NCBI GenBank assembly: GCA_003640385.1
Contig: RCAB01000089.1
Coordinates: 1 to 64,000 of the forward strand
Reading direction: 5' to 3'
Length of the DNA stretch: 64,000 bases
From: Setaria digitata
Lineage: Eukaryota > Nematoda > Chromadorea > Rhabditida > Setariidae
The notes under the pieces are model-generated. The model saw nothing but the letters and a program-made list of their open reading frames with translations, searched no databases and was not told the origin of the DNA. Each line of letters starts with the position of its first letter. Within the stretch, counting starts at the first letter, position 1. Positions 1 through 13,868 of the stretch are shown here, in pieces. The translations under genes were made by a program, and so were the position numbers.

Positions 1-1291
1 TTTGTTTGCTTTAACTACTCATTTACTTCTAATTAATTATTTCGACAAATTAGTGTAGTACAATTAAATTCCGCGTTGAAGTGACGTGTCCTTTTCGGTA
101 CGTGTCTTCTTAGCGTTTTCTTACGTCTTCTTTTGAATTTCCTTCCATTCATAATATCAGTTAAAATATTAGCACATAACCATTTCCATAATTTGCAATT
201 GACAAAGCAAGCGGTTACTTACGAGCTTTGAGAAATATCATAGTTCATTTATTGCACACACTCACTCTGTACATAAGAGGAGCGTGAATAAGATTAAATT
301 TTATGTAAGTAAAAAATTTATGCCTATCAGAAAACGCCTTAAGAATTCGTCAGGTCTATAGAGAATAAAGGAATAAAGAGTTTAGACCAACACCAAAAAT
401 AGCTGGCGAGACAAACAGGTGAACGATTTGTGACAACTAGGTATGAAATTTCGTTCAGGCGATATTTACTCAATCTGACGAATTTTGTTGCACTGCTGTT
501 GTGACAGCTGCAATCATTCAATGTTGCACTTCACTAAGGATGACGCCAACTTTCGTGTCGCTTTCTTTTTTTTTTTTTTTTTGATAAGCTTTTTATCTGT
601 AAGTTGCTGATATGAATAAATAAAAATAAATGCTATGAAGCAATGTTATTTCAACTGATAAAAAAGTAGCTGCAGTAATAAGTGGTACTGTTACGTCAAG
701 TGATACTATGATTGTTTTTTTTTTTTTTTTTTTTGTGCGGAATGTTTAAGTAAAAGTTTCCTTTCCTTTAACTTTCATTATGTTATGGATATCTGTACTG
801 TAATTCGATCAGTTATATTTACTCCTCTCATTAGAATATTCATAAACTGCAACGTCTTGACTTCTTTTATTTTATTTTTTGCATTTGAACTAAATTTGAT
901 AATCTCTTTAAATTTAATAATTTTGGATTATTGATTGAAGAGGACAAGATGAAAAGAGTGAGTGTGAAGAAGGTCATTTGTTGTGCCACAACATTGTATA
1001 TGAAAAAAAAAAAAAAAAAAAAAGAAAAAGAAACGCAACTTATAAAATTGCATATGGTGTTGGGAACTTTACTGATCAATTTGCAATAAAGGTAAGTAAG
1101 CGTGGTAGGAAAGTGAACAAATTAGTCAGGAGATAGGTAACCCAGTCCTGCTGTTAGAATGAACTGAGTGGGAAAATTTCGGACTATAGAATTGTGATAA
1201 TTAAGGTAAAAGGGTTTAAATATAAGTACTATCTATACTATTATCATTTTGAATTTTGAATTTTATAAAGTAACGGATCAATTCTTCAAGA
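1..1291. other. Intergenic / 5' flank of gelsolin-like gene
   Basis: No coding exon is supported here. The stretch is AT-rich with homopolymer runs (T runs near 564-582 and 714-734, an A run at about 1003-1023). It ends at the start codon of the gelsolin-like gene, so the last few hundred bases probably hold its promoter. No convincing TATA box or other motif stands out. The short open frames are low-complexity or unlike any protein. Confidence 0.6.
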
Positions 1292-4200
1292 ATGACAACT
1301 GTTGGCTCAGATTTCCAAGATATTGGGAAGGAACGAGGGATGGAAATATGGCGAATCAAGGTTCTCATATCATTTTCTCAAATCATCCTTATCATATCAT
1401 CTTCTCACTGCTAGCTTTACCAATTAATGCTCCTTGTAGTTTCTTAATTAAGAACAGTTTCATTTGAGAAGAATTGATAATTAGTAAAGAGACTTTAAAT
1501 ATAAATACTCTTTATATACTATTATTGCATTTTCCGTCTTTTTCTTTTGAAGTTTTGATTCTACGATTCGAAGTGGAGAAAAGAATAAAAAGGGGAATAT
1601 CTATTGGATAATATACCGCACTTGAAAGATAATTAAATTCTTGCTCCTTCGAACATATAGTCTATTTTAAATTGAACTATTTATACAAAAGTCCTAAAAA
1701 AAATTATTGCTAAAATAAACCCTCATGTCAAATAAAAAAATTTGTGAACTTTTCAGGATTTTGCTTTAGAAAAGTTATCAAACGAACAGTTTGGAAGTTT
1801 CTACACTGGTGATTCATACATCATTCTTTACGTACGCATTTATTTTTACTTCTAGAAACGTTCTAGTGGCAGTAGTCTAAAGTGGTATTTGGGACAATTT
1901 TCCTGAAAAAAACTGTATTGACCTTGCTGCGAATGAGATGTATTGTATTAGCTGCTAAAATCAGGTACCAATATGAATCATCAATGATCTTGCAACTGAT
2001 ATTTTGAGTTTCAGACTAAAAATCCTGGTGAATGGAATGTTCATTTTTGGCTGGGAAATGAAACAACTTTGGTTTGTTTATATTTTACTGATTTCTATCT
2101 TAAATCCACTTTGACATCATATTTTAAATTCACTGACTACACACTCAAGCATTTTCAGTCCTGTTGACTTCGCAAGACTCATATAAGCTCTGTAAACGAA
2201 GTGAAAGTTTTTAAAGCATCAAATATTGAAAATAAACAAAGTTTTAGCTTATATCTTTGGAAAAGCAGAAGTTCATTTTTCTTGTGTCTTTTACTTACAA
2301 ACTTGATCACATTCTCAAAACAAAGTCTTATCACAGCTATATTATATTGCTTTAAAAAAAAAAAAAAAAATGAATAATAATAAATTTTGGAGTTTCAACT
2401 ACGCAATTTGGAAGTTTTAGGATGAACAAGGAGCAGCAGCAATTATGACTGTAAGTATTGACGATGCACTTAACGGACTACCTGTGCAGTATCGCGAGGT
2501 AAATTGAAACCATACTTTCAGAGATTTCCGAATTTAGTATTCAAAATATTTTGGAGTTACGAAGATGTGTAATGGTTTTGGAAGTCCTGCAGTCGGTTAA
2601 GACACTAAAAAGCCTTTTCATCTAGTATCATCATCAGTTAGAGTATTTTTTTAATCTTTTGTAAAGTGGAAAATATTCGATCATGCCAAAGAATTATGTT
2701 AATTTTAAATCTCAGGTTCAAGGACACGAGTCGTCGTTGTTTTTGTCATACTTCAGGGATGGCATACGGTAAGTGTAGCGAAAATTTTTCAAATTTTTTT
2801 TTATCTTACATGCAGCCATGAACATCTGTTTATAATTAGTAATATTGAAGCAAAATTTCATCATGATCAATCTTCTAATTAATCATTCAATCGCTATAAT
2901 CTTATCTTCCACTGAACTGTCTATTAAGACTCTTGAAATCTTAAATTTTTGCTAAAAATTATTCTTAAATGAGCATTTGTATATTTGAACAATTTGCACA
3001 TGAAGCAGTAAAATGTATGGCATCCTTTTGCACTTGTAACTACGAAACTCAATAAATTGTATTTGTTCTTCTTCAGGAGGTGAAATTATTAATTTTAGAT
3101 AAAACTTTTTAAACAAGTAACTGCTTTGAAAACTTAAGACAATTAATCATTTAAAATCTAAATAGCTTGAAATCGAATTTTAAAACATATCCTGAACTTT
3201 AATTTCTTTTTACAATTCGAAAAAAAGAACTTCTTTGGGAATAGCTTTTTGAAAAATACAACGAATTTAAGAAAAAATAGAGACTCAATAAATTGCATTT
3301 ATTTATTGCCCAATCATTTATTTAGAGCTTTGTCTAATCTTAGAAAAGTTATAACCATCCTCAATTTAATAAAATAGTGATGAAAAAGCTTGAGATATCA
3401 TTTAGTACTTCTGAATTGTCTGATCAAGGCAAAAAAGAAGTTTGCAGTTATCTAAAAGGAGGGGCGGCTTCTGGCTTCACACATGTCATCGACAAATATG
3501 AAAATTGGAAACCAAAATTATTCCAATGTAAAGGAAAAAGGAATGTTCGATGCAAAGAGGTGAATTATGTATTAAAAGATTAATATCAATTGTGAATTTC
3601 ACTAACTTATATCCCACCTGGCAACAGTCGCCATATCTCAAGTCTCTTTAAAGAATTCATTTAGCGATTAATTATAAGAGAAAACTTTGGCTAAGGACAG
3701 AAAAATTGATATAATATTCACATAGCTTGCTATTATTTTCTTTTGCCAGGCTACTTTTATATTTCTCACCTGTAAGATTACATTTTATTTCACGACCTTC
3801 ATTTTTCACCTGGCTATTTTATTGTGACCAACTTTTTTTTTATTCTTCATTGATCATCAAAATAAAAAAAAATTCAGGTGGAATGTAAAAGCGAATCGCT
3901 TAACCTTGGAGATGTATTCATATTGGATTGTGGTTTAAAGATTTATGTTTGGATGCCGCCTGATAGTGGAAGGCTAGAAAAAATAAAGGTAAAATGTTTG
4001 CATAAAAAGGACTCTGATTTTGAAAATGAATTAAATTCGCTTTCTACAACAGTTTTTCCCCAAGTTTTCAAAATTTTCAGTGGTTTGATGACGGTATAAA
4101 TTTTAGGGTATGGACCAAGCGAGAAACATTCGAGATCGTGAACGGATTGGAAAGCCTGAAATCATAGTTCTTGGTTAGGATAATCTGACCATCATTTTAT

Positions 4201-7200
4201 AGAAAAATGACAATATCAAAAAAAAAGTAACTATGAAGGAAGCGGGAGTTATCAACAGAATGACTGAAATCTTTGTTCCTTTCCTACCTGAAATCCAACA
4301 ATTTCATCACTGTCCCATTCATGCTAATCATCTGATAATCAGTTTTAAGATGGAAGTAATTTTTCTAAAAATTCCTTAGTTGCTTGTTGATGAATGGTAG
4401 TTATAAGCTATTTTAAAATTAGTCGAGAAATTGCTGACTTGTAGAAGTGGTATTTTTTCGACTCTCTTCTGTCGAAACCAAAATTAGCCAAGAATTTGCA
4501 TTATTTGGCTCAACTTAAATTAAAATCATCTTCTAGGATAATTTTTTTATAGGATTATCTTCTAGGCTATCTTCTAATTCCAGTTTCTTTTTTTTTTTTC
4601 GAGACAATTTATTCGAAGAATGAGTTTGCAGATTCTGATTGGAATACGAACGATGATTTCTGGAAAATTTTGGGTGGTAAAGAAAAAGTGAAACCAGCAG
4701 AAGCTGGTGGAGAGGACGAGGATTACTGGCAAACTACTAACAATCAACTAACTCTTTGGAGGTTTTTCATTCGCCACCATATCTCTTTTCTTTTGGCTTA
4801 GCTACATAGGATCTGTTCTTCAACAAACATAACCAGTTAGAACGAATACGAAGCTACGTTCTTTAAATCATCCTGTAGATTTAGAATTTTTGAGAATTTA
4901 ATTTCGCGGAAGAAATTAAAAAGACATATTAATCTTGGGAAAGTTGAAGCAGGATTTAAACAAAATTTTAGCTAGCTGCAAAATATTTTTATAAAGAGAT
5001 GCGATTTCTGTTGTACTTAATTCAAATGTATAATATTCCTTCAACTGGCTGCAAGCAATTAATTATAAATCCAAAGTGCTCGAAGTACAAAAGCATTACA
5101 GAGTATCAGAGGAGATGGGGCAAATGAGTGTGAAATTGGTTTCAAAAGGAAATTTCCAGTACAGCCAGCTTGAGTCAAAGGTATTATGCAATATTTTTTA
5201 GCTATTCTAAATCGTCTTAGTTCATCATCATCAAGGTTTATGAGTCGGACATTTCAGTATCGAAATACGCATTCGCTTTAATCAATTAATAACTCTGCTT
5301 TCAGGATGCATTCATACTGGATGTTTATAATGGAGGGATATATGTTTGGATTGGAAAAAAGTGTTCGCACAATGAAAGAAAAAAGGCTATGGAGTATGCA
5401 ACCAGATATATCGAATTGCAGGTTCAAGGCTTATCAAATGAAGTCAAAATTTCTAATGCAAGGACGAGTTACCGTATGAGTGTGTCTAACGAAAGGCATC
5501 TAGTAAACTGACATGTTACCTAGAGTCCGTTCTATGATTTCATTGAAATCACTGGAATCAAATGAATTCATTTGTAATCTTTGTTCATTCCTATTCCCAT
5601 AATTATCAGATCCTTCTCAATCTATTCTACTGCACATCTATTTTTCAGGGAAGGCCGAAAAATGCACAAGTAGTACGAGTTTTAGAAGGTGCTGAGCCAG
5701 TAGCATTTACCCAATGGGCAAGTTCCTGGGAAAGTCCCAAGAAGATACCACCTTTCATTCCCAAGTTGTATCAGTGCAGTGACCAGAACGGCAGGCTAAC
5801 AATTGAGGAAATTTGTAACTACACACAGAAAGTAAGTCAGTGAGAAATAGTAAATGTATGATAAAATTCAAAACTAATATTTCGATCTTTGGAATTTATT
5901 TTGAGTTTAAAAATGGATTTATTTATTATTTGTGAGAAGACTTTGTGGAGCAAAGCAATAGTGGTTGAAATCATTTATCAGCTTTCTTTTAAAGTAATTA
6001 TATGCTTAATTGAAAAGTATGATAGGTTCATTGTAAAAGCAACTAGCATTCTGCAGTCGCAAGAGAAAAAGATTTCTAATAAACTGTGATCACTTCCTCC
6101 GGAAATGATCAAGCAGAAATGATGAACACGGAAAATTTCTAGGACTTAGATGGTGATGATGTAATGATTTTGGACAACATGAAAATTATTTACGTATGGA
6201 TTGGCGCCGGAGCCAATGAACAGGAAAAAAGGCTTGCTGATAATGTCGCCAATGTTTGTTTAATTCAGTTTACGCTTTGCTGCCTATAGAGGCATATTGA
6301 GATAAGTGGCGGTATCATTTAGGTAAATAGATTATTAAGCTAATGTTTACAGAAACAATGCCTTAAGCAGTGGTGATCCAGATATTCTGGAAAAGTATTA
6401 TTGAAATATCAGGACAGAGAGAAACAATGAAAAATTTCAATTGAATGGTCGGTCTGTCAGACATTTCAGGACATCGTTTTGGATTTTCATTATTGGAAGT
6501 CTGAAGGAAGTGAGTGGTGCTCCTCACTATTTATCCTTCACATTCTAGTCATCATACAGCTTTTTAGCTTCAAAAAACTCAGTTAAGCAATATGAGAAAG
6601 GAAGTTTGAAGGGAGCACCTGAGAAGTTTTATCCAAACGAGAAAATGTTATGCTAAGGACTGGTTAGCCAAATTCTAATACATAGTGCTGCTTGACTGAA
6701 TGAAAGCTTCTTACTGGCTCTAAAATGATACAAAAGAAATAAAAAATTGAACTATCGGATTGGGAGCAGACTCTAACTGAAGTAATTATTTTGAATGTTT
6801 AACCACTCTTCGTAGATTTTACTTACCTAACTGACTGACTACAAGCCAGAAGGATTCCATTAAACAAGTCTTTTATTTATAGAAGTATTTGGAAGGGGAC
6901 GCACTTCCACGTCCAGCAGAAGCTCAAATTGTAAAAGTGCAGCAGGGTAAAGAAACACCTGAATTTAAAAAAATCTTCGAAAACTGGGATGACAACATTA
7001 CTGTAAGAATTTCTTTAATGATTTTAAGTAAAACAAAGATTAAAAAAAAGAACTTTCATGCTTCCAAAATTTGAAATTGAAAGGGAAATCTTGATTGCAT
7101 GATTTCACTTATTGAAGGTTTCTAGACTGATTCAATCATTTATTTGATTTAAGAGGAGTGATGCACTTCTTTCAGTGAAATGTGTTGTATCCAAAAAAAT

Positions 7201-7260
7201 TAATAGCATTATTTATTTTAGAATATTCAGACTGTGGAAAACGTGAAGAAACGCCTATAA
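1292..7260 (+). CDS. gsnl-1: Gelsolin-like actin-severing/capping protein, four gelsolin domains (GSNL-1 type)
   Basis: Modelled exons: 1292-1360, 1757-1831, 2015-2071, 2421-2498, 2716-2768, 3448-3559, 3878-3988, 4107-4173, 4632-4761, 5102-5180, 5305-5421, 5649-5831, 6143-6253, 6883-7002, 7222-7260. They sum to 1401 nt (466 aa) with matching phases throughout. The start gives [20 protein letters not shown], whose GMEIWRI part matches gelsolin N-termini. Domain 1 carries [10 protein letters not shown] (about 38-47) and the gelsolin hallmark [15 protein letters not shown] (about 88-102). A basic segment [15 protein letters not shown], like the gelsolin PIP2-binding site, leads into domain 2 ([12 protein letters not shown]). 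Domains 3 and 4 carry [16 protein letters not shown] and [17 protein letters not shown]. By family knowledge this is a cytosolic calcium-regulated actin-filament severing and capping protein. Four domains, rather than three or six, and no villin headpiece fit C. elegans GSNL-1. The 13-codon last exon is the weakest part. A candidate AATAAA lies at 7425-7430. Confidence 0.9.
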
Positions 7261-8688
7261 TTCAGATGTAATTCGTTTGAATTTTTTTACTTCTAGTGAA
7301 GGAAATATCGCAATATAAGGCTATTATTTTGATTGGAAATCCCAACATATTTTTCTTCCCACTCTTATAATCAGCTGTCATCGATTCCTGCTGTCACTGT
7401 TTATGAGACCTTATTGCTATCAGAAATAAATTTTCGATATGTAGTTTAACAAGCAAAATTGACAAATATATCGGCTGAGTGATATTAACAAGTACAAATG
7501 AAAAATAGAAGAATAGAAGAGACAAGAAAAAAATTTGGCGATTACCAAAACTTTTTACAGCAGGCAGATTTCCATAATTTTTTGAAGTTACTCTTTTGAT
7601 ATTGATGTTCAGATGTTAGATAAGCAAACTTGACCAATCATTATTCATTTACACTGCATAAACATCCAAAAAACCCTAATTATTCGCTTATTCACATAAT
7701 GCACAAGATTTTGTTGTGCAAAAATTTGTGCATATCGATGAAACTTAAATATCTGAAATCATTTCACTTCTACTTGATAGTTTGGTAAGGTTGGCTTTCT
7801 TTAGTTCTGTTCATTTTTTCCGGAACATAACTGTGAACATATTTCTCCTGCGAACGATCTGTCCAGTATAGGAGCCGATGAAGTTAACAAAATGGCTTCT
7901 GTAATTCTGCTGTGCAAACCTTTCTTTCCCACACAAATAGTTCATTTTAGCACGGGAACAATTAAAGCGATGAGTTTATCAAACATGGAGCATTTTTCGG
8001 AGTTAAGAAAGCACCAAAGAATCCACTCTTTGAAACACAGCGGTCAAATTATGCTTTATTCTAAAAACAAATTTTGAAAATAAAAGTTCCAAAATGGACT
8101 ATTTTTTATTTATATCATGACGTTTTGATGCAGACTGATACAGATCTACATATTCAGTAGATTTGGAAGTTTCATTTTGTTGTTGACTACTCAGGTTGGT
8201 CTAAATAGACCTGGTCCTGGTCATCACTAATACAGCATATAAAAAGATGACATGGATATGTACCTGGAATTTGTTTGGAAATCGCGAGGATGAAGTATTA
8301 CTGGACAAAAAATTGATTAGAGGACAAAAATGTTAAAAGTTAGGTAGATGCCGTAAAATGCGATGATTAATGAGTTGATGGATAGGAATTAAGGCTATAA
8401 AAATGATAAAGCATTAATCCTGAAAATATTTGAAAATCATTATTTACCTTGTTCCTGGCATTGGAGAACTGAAGTGTTGCCAATTTTTCATTGTTTAACT
8501 GACCAAATGAATCAAATTTTTGAATAGATCTCATTTTCTAGGTCTGCAACCTTGCTTGAGGAAATGGGAACATTTATTCAAAACAGGAATATCAGGATTA
8601 TTCATGAATATCAGTCATTGAATTTCAGAAAGGAGTGACCATTCACGAAGACATCACAAAAATCACTTCGGGTTTCGTCAAAAGAAGA
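7261..8688. other. Intergenic between gelsolin-like and tetraspanin genes
   Basis: The left part is probably the gelsolin-like 3' UTR, with an AATAAA at 7425-7430. The right part should be the tetraspanin 5' flank. A TTTCAG acceptor at 8623-8628 lies 60 bases before the proposed tetraspanin ATG and could be a spliced-leader acceptor. No further exon is supported. Confidence 0.5.
7425..7430 (+). terminator. Candidate polyadenylation signal of the gelsolin-like gene
   Basis: AATAAA 165 bases past the gelsolin-like stop codon, and the first canonical hexamer seen downstream of it. Its position is suitable, but AT-rich DNA yields such hexamers by chance. Confidence 0.4.
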
Positions 8689-11642
8689 ATGGATTATTAC
8701 GAAGGTTTTCTCAATTTATTTAATTTTGGTTGAAGTTCATATTTATTTCGATTCGGGTTTTATAGCAGTGTTTTCATAATTGAGGGGATTTATCAAAGAT
8801 TCAGTAATCAAGGAAATAAGCGGCATTGTAATCTGAGTAGAATAAATTAAGTCGAAGCTGAAAGAAACTGACAAAATTATACTTCTTCAGTGATATGCTT
8901 ATGAATGGTAACTTGCGAAATAACTTTTCTTTTTTTCTTCATAGAGCATCGCTAGGAGACAGAAGACGTCCCTATAGAGTATTTCGTCTTCTGATATCCT
9001 TCACCATCATTATTCGCGTATTAATGTTTGTTTTTGGAAACACTTGGCAATGAAACTCTTCTGCTTCATGAGACATTTCTTGTTGGTTTGAACGAGTCCG
9101 CCTTCAAATGAACATCTGTTCAGAAGACGAATCCACATCAGTGCCAAAAAGATACGCTTGAAGATGTGTAATCTTAGCATTTCCTCAAGATTCGGTGGAC
9201 AATTTCACTACTGTCTGCATAGCAAATCACACAAAACATTTAGGTGTGTAGCAATTATACTCATATCTTTGAATTTTGGTATTAGATATGTACAACCTGC
9301 GAAACGAATTCACGATGCTGTGAAGCCTACATTTAGTGCTCAAATCGTATGATTTACATTCATTTCTACTCAGTCAGCACAAAAAGTGATACTTAAAATA
9401 CCTATCGATTTCGAGATATGCACTTTTCAAACCAACAGTTGATTGTTATTAACTAATAGCTTATTCCCCAGTGCAGTTTTTATAACCTTTACATCTACGT
9501 GGTGCTTTAAAAATGTGAAATTTTCAGTTAATGGAAATTCTGGGCTCCTTTGTCTATGTGTTTTGTGGATTAGAAGCAATTCTACTAGCAGTACAGTTTG
9601 TGTCATTGCTAACTTTTATGAGAAAGAAATATGCTTTTTATGGGACAACGATAGCACTGGAATTCGCCTTCTTATTCCTTTTCTTCTTATTTTACTTACT
9701 TCTCAGTACGTAAATTATACGACGAACAACCGATCTATTGCCTAGATTAGACTCAAAATTCTCGCACTACTGTGTCAAAAGCAACCATCTCTGAAGTATA
9801 CAGTTTATACAAAGCATTAGAACTGTTCGTAATATTTGGTTATCCTACATAACTGTTGCAGAATCACTTTCATAACTCATGAGTCCAGTGGGCTAATTCT
9901 CCTCTTCTCCAAATAAAAGCCATATATTCCATAACTCGACTCACTCCATCTTCTGGCTCTATTTTTATTCGAATAATTAATCCTCTAGCTTTTTCAGAGC
10001 GATACCATCCATCCCACATCCCTTTCATTATAAGTTAATTTTTAAACAGGCATCACTGGTTGATGGTTGATTCTTATGCATCTCTGGCTGAAGATGAAAT
10101 TGAGCCGATGTGATAACCGTTTACTGCATTCATCTCATTTGTAGCTTGAACATCAAAAACTCATTACAATTACAGTAGCAGTAGGTTTAAATTCACCCGA
10201 AGTGTCATCAACCTTGATTGCTGGTACAGCAGCACTGCTGAAAGATGATCCGCAAAAGTTCATGCATACGGTAGACGATGTGCAAAGGACTATGCAATGT
10301 TGTGGCTTTGCTGGAAACCACAAGGAGTGGACGCTGGACAGGACAGTTCACTACTTTGATCCGGTAAGAAAGTATTACTGTGCAGTGTCTCTTTGGTATA
10401 AGTCTTGATAATTCGTGTATTTTAGATCGAAGATGAATCAAAGGTAATGCTGGACGATGAGGCGAAGAATATTTGGCAGCCTCAGAATGAGGAGGAGAAA
10501 AGGAATTCAGCCCCTTTGTCCTGCTGTTCGGACAACAAGAAACGTTGTTCCAAGAAAAGGTCTCTGTTTTCGAACTTAAATCTTTCCAATGAAAGTACGA
10601 TCCCAAGCATAGAAGAGATACGAGAATCTGTCAGCTTTAGTTGATAGATTAAAGTTACTAAATCGTTCTGCTTTTCATTCTTTGTATGATTACATTTTTA
10701 TTAAGAAATTCTTTTGACTGCAAAGTCAGGTAAATTTGTGCGCCATTTTACGAACCAGGAGTTTTTGAATTTTATGAAATTAAATCCTAGAAGGTCATTA
10801 TTTTCAAATGTTTTTACAAGAGAGTAAAATTTTCACAAAAATCGATATCAATACCTCATCGAAATAAGTAGTTGGCAGTGTAGGACATAAAAATGTGTAC
10901 GATCGGAAAACCGAAGCAAAACGGATTTTGTATGAGTAAGCAACCTCGCGAGAGAATGATCTCTTAAGTAATACTCACAGCAGAATTACGAACACTTAAT
11001 TTATGAAGAGCAAAATTACGAAGATCACGAGTAATAGATTGATAACCAATTGGAAACTGCTGGAAAATACAGTCATCCTATCTTAATCTAGAAAACTGAA
11101 GTGGAATTTTCTTAATATATGAAAATTGGAATAATAGATCTCAAGGATTTCAGTTCCTAGATTTTTCTGCTGCTACGTTAAGAAATTCCGGAAATTTGTT
11201 ATCTCAACGATATTTTAGAATGTACCAACAAGGTTGCTTCAAGAAACTGAGTAGAGGTATTGTTTGGTTGATGGATTCAGTTGGTGTGGTTCTAGTGGTG
11301 AAGCTCATGCTTTCTGTATTGCAAGAAGTAATGCTAACATATGTTGCAGTTGATAGCAGAAAAATCAGTACTGCCACTACGGTAATTATTTCTTTTAATA
11401 AATTGAAGTAAAGTAGTAATTCTTTTCTGAATGTAAACCCGTGGAAGACAGTGCATCAAAAATATTTTTGATTGTACAGATTTCAAAAGCAATGGAAATA
11501 AAATAGAATAACAAAAAAAATTACATAGCTTCGAATTTATATTTTACTTCATTTCTTTTTTTTTTTTTTGATATTTAAGCAGCTGTTCAAGAGGATGAAA
11601 AGAAAACGAAAAAACACTCAGCAAAGAAGAAGCAATCATTAA
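8689..11642 (+). CDS. Tetraspanin family four-TM protein
   Basis: Modelled exons: 8689-8704, 8956-9029, 9124-9165, 9528-9705, 10176-10363, 10426-10559, 11219-11381, 11583-11642, giving 855 nt and 284 aa. A short cytosolic N-terminus (MDYYEGDRRRPYR) is followed by TM1 (VFRLLISFTIIIRVLMF), a very short first extracellular loop with one Cys, and TM2 and TM3 (LGSFVYVFCGLEAILLAV; IALEFAFLFLFFLFYLL). The large loop contains the family signature QCCGFAG, then PLSCC, a further Cys, and YQQGC just before TM4 (VGVVLVVKLMLSVLQEVML). The tail is highly basic. Family knowledge: tetraspanins organise membrane microdomains by binding integrins, receptors and enzymes. The EC2-to-TM4 part is firm. Exons 1 to 3 rest only on phase and TM logic, and the third exon (42 nt) and its flanking donors are the least sure. 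Subfamily not assigned. Confidence 0.75.
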
Positions 11643-12842
11643 AAAGAATTTTCTGATTACTTAAATTTCCTCATTATCTAAAATGTTCTTAAAATCTGTA
11701 AACAACACATTAGTATAAATCTACGGTCATTTCAATATTCTACTTAGATTTCTAATATTTTCATATATATAGGTAGGACAAAGTATTCTCTTCCCTGTTG
11801 CTAACTTTATTTAGCAAGCTAATTGTTTTCTCACCACATATTTTGTTCGCGTTTCCACCAGCTTTATGAATCTAAACAGATAGGTCTAATTGCAACTTGG
11901 CTCATAATAGCGGTAAAAGTCAAGGAGATGCCGAAAGTGTTGAATTGAAGTGTTGATTGAGGTCTAGGTTAAAGTTAATGAATATTGCATGCTTTGTTAG
12001 TTATTCGGAATGTTTGCAAGTGTTCTTTTCTTCCTTTCCTTTAGTTATCCTCGCCTATACACAATGGCAATTAATTATTCGATAGCTTGATCGTTGAAGA
12101 TAAGAATTCAGCGATTTTAATAAGCTAATACTTGAATTTAGGAACTGTTTATATTAATTTAAGGATAGTTCGGTCAAATTTAATAAAGTTAAAGTTCTTG
12201 CCACAAAAATTGATTTTATGTTAATTTTATGTTAATTATTCGTTAGAGAAGTTGATACCTTAGGTACATGGAATTACTGCTAGTCTGTATTCATTTATCT
12301 TTCCTACACTTGCATTTGTTTCCATCATCCCACTTTAATCAAAAATGTTTTATGAAGAGAGAGGAGTGAATGGTAGTCGTCGTCGATTCATCGATAACAG
12401 CTCCTTTCGTCTCGTTTTATTTCTTTTAATTCGAATGGTACAAAACTCGTCGTGCAATAAGGTGACAATGAAGAGTAACCCTTTTTATGATTTGATTTAC
12501 TTCCCTCCTTGTAAACCTTTCTCTTCCTTTCCACTTCATCGTTTGATATGCGTTGATCAGTTACTAATAAACTTTTGCATCGCTGAATACTAATTATTGA
12601 TTTCTCTTCCTTATAGGAAAAAGAATTTTTTTTTTTTTGAAAAATGTTAGTAGTGTTTACCATTGTCGTGCTATGGTATGGAATTTCTGGTTGTTTCTGT
12701 GAAATTTGAAACAATGACAGACAACAAATAGCGATTTTGCTGCCACTTTTTCGAAAAGTAAAGAGTAAATAGGAAAAATACTTTTTAAATGTTTGTTTCG
12801 ACAGTGGCAGTAAGCTTTTCGAACCATTTTCAGGCTGTCCTG
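11643..12842. other. Intergenic between tetraspanin and two-TM gene
   Basis: No exon is supported. Open frames of 82 aa (plus, 12345-12593) and 165 aa (minus, 12388-12885) exist but show no family motif, and the longer one runs antisense into the two-TM gene. A TTTTCAG acceptor at about 12827-12833, ten bases before the next ATG, looks like a spliced-leader acceptor. Confidence 0.5.
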
Positions 12843-13868
12843 ATGAAACTGTCGTGTTCAGCTCCACCAAAAAAAACTCATTCAAATGCTTCTCCAGTGA
12901 ATATATTCGCCCAATTAAGCTGCGAACATCCGGAATCTGTGGAAACTCGATTAGTTACTTCACCGCTTCCTTTAGAAGCTTCACCGATTCCCAAATCAAA
13001 TTCATGGTTCTTCCTCTTAAGTTTCACAGTCGCTGCAAACTTCTTGTGTGCTTCCTGGCTGCTAATTAGTGGTGTCACTACACAACTTGTAACTCTAATA
13101 CTAATTATCTGTAGCTTTGCATTATTGTGTGCTAGCTTAGTGATAACTGCAAGGAAATGGTTCCAAAATTCCGGAGGATATTCAATGTATATACCTGAAA
13201 ACAGCGAATTCACTGAATATGTCGTAAGTTTATTTTTCGTTATTCTAAAGACTGTCTTATAGCCTTGTGTCACCACTATTATAATGGAGCGAATGGGTAA
13301 AATCTATTGACAATTCACGAAGATCTGATAAAATCACGATAGAAATCAACATATAAGACATGAAATGATCCACCTCTATCAGCAACTCTTCCCTAAGGTT
13401 TGGAAAAGCACAGAGACATTTCGAAATAAGTCTGCAAATGAGTTATATTCCAGTTATTCACTTAAGTCTGTTGCTGACTGTTTGATCAGCCCTCAATGTT
13501 TTCTGCGTTTTTCAACTCTTTGCTTTCGTCCTTCTATCATAACACCTTTTTTCCGGTTTTGCTTTATGTATTTTTTTTTTGCATTAAGGATTAGAATAAA
13601 GTTTTATCATCACTTAACGGGTAAGCCTTTGGATAACTGATTTGAATGTGTAATGATGAAAATATGTAGCGCAACAGTGACTGAAACTTTAATCAGTACT
13701 AATTATAGCTGACAGTCACACAACTAACTCCGAATTTTCTTTCCTAAGGTTGTAAGTTAATGAACGGAGCAATTTGGTGCTGTCATGTTATTCTTTCAGA
13801 AACGAGTAAACTGCCTGAGCGAACGGGTTAACAGTACGGGTTTGCTTGCAACCGATGAGGAAAGATAA
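12843..13868 (+). CDS. Hypothetical two-transmembrane protein, 149 aa
   Basis: Two exons, 12843-13223 and 13800-13868, join in phase 0 (GAATATGTC|GTAAGT ... TTCTTTCAG|AAACGA) to give 149 aa. The N-terminal half (about residues 1-53) is Ser/Pro-rich and polar. It is followed by two hydrophobic helices (about 54-75 WFFLLSFTVAANFLCASWLL; about 82-104 VTLILIICSFALLCASLVI) separated by a very short turn. The tail of about 45 residues is polar and ends LLATDEER. There is no signal peptide before the first helix, so both ends probably face the cytosol. The start is the first in-frame ATG, nine bases after a TTTTCAG site that could take a spliced leader. I do not recognise the family. The clean junction, phase match and two well-formed helices argue that it is real. 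Confidence 0.6.

Noticed and set aside
7892..8077. Open frame with HQRIHS-like string suggesting a C2H2 zinc finger
   Set aside because: The zinc-binding cysteine pair and finger spacing are missing; chance resemblance.
10208..10606. 132-aa minus-strand open frame
   Set aside because: Antisense to the tetraspanin large-loop exons with their CCG and PLSCC motifs; a shadow.
12388..12885. 165-aa minus-strand open frame
   Set aside because: Low-complexity, no motif, and it overlaps the start of the two-TM gene antisense.
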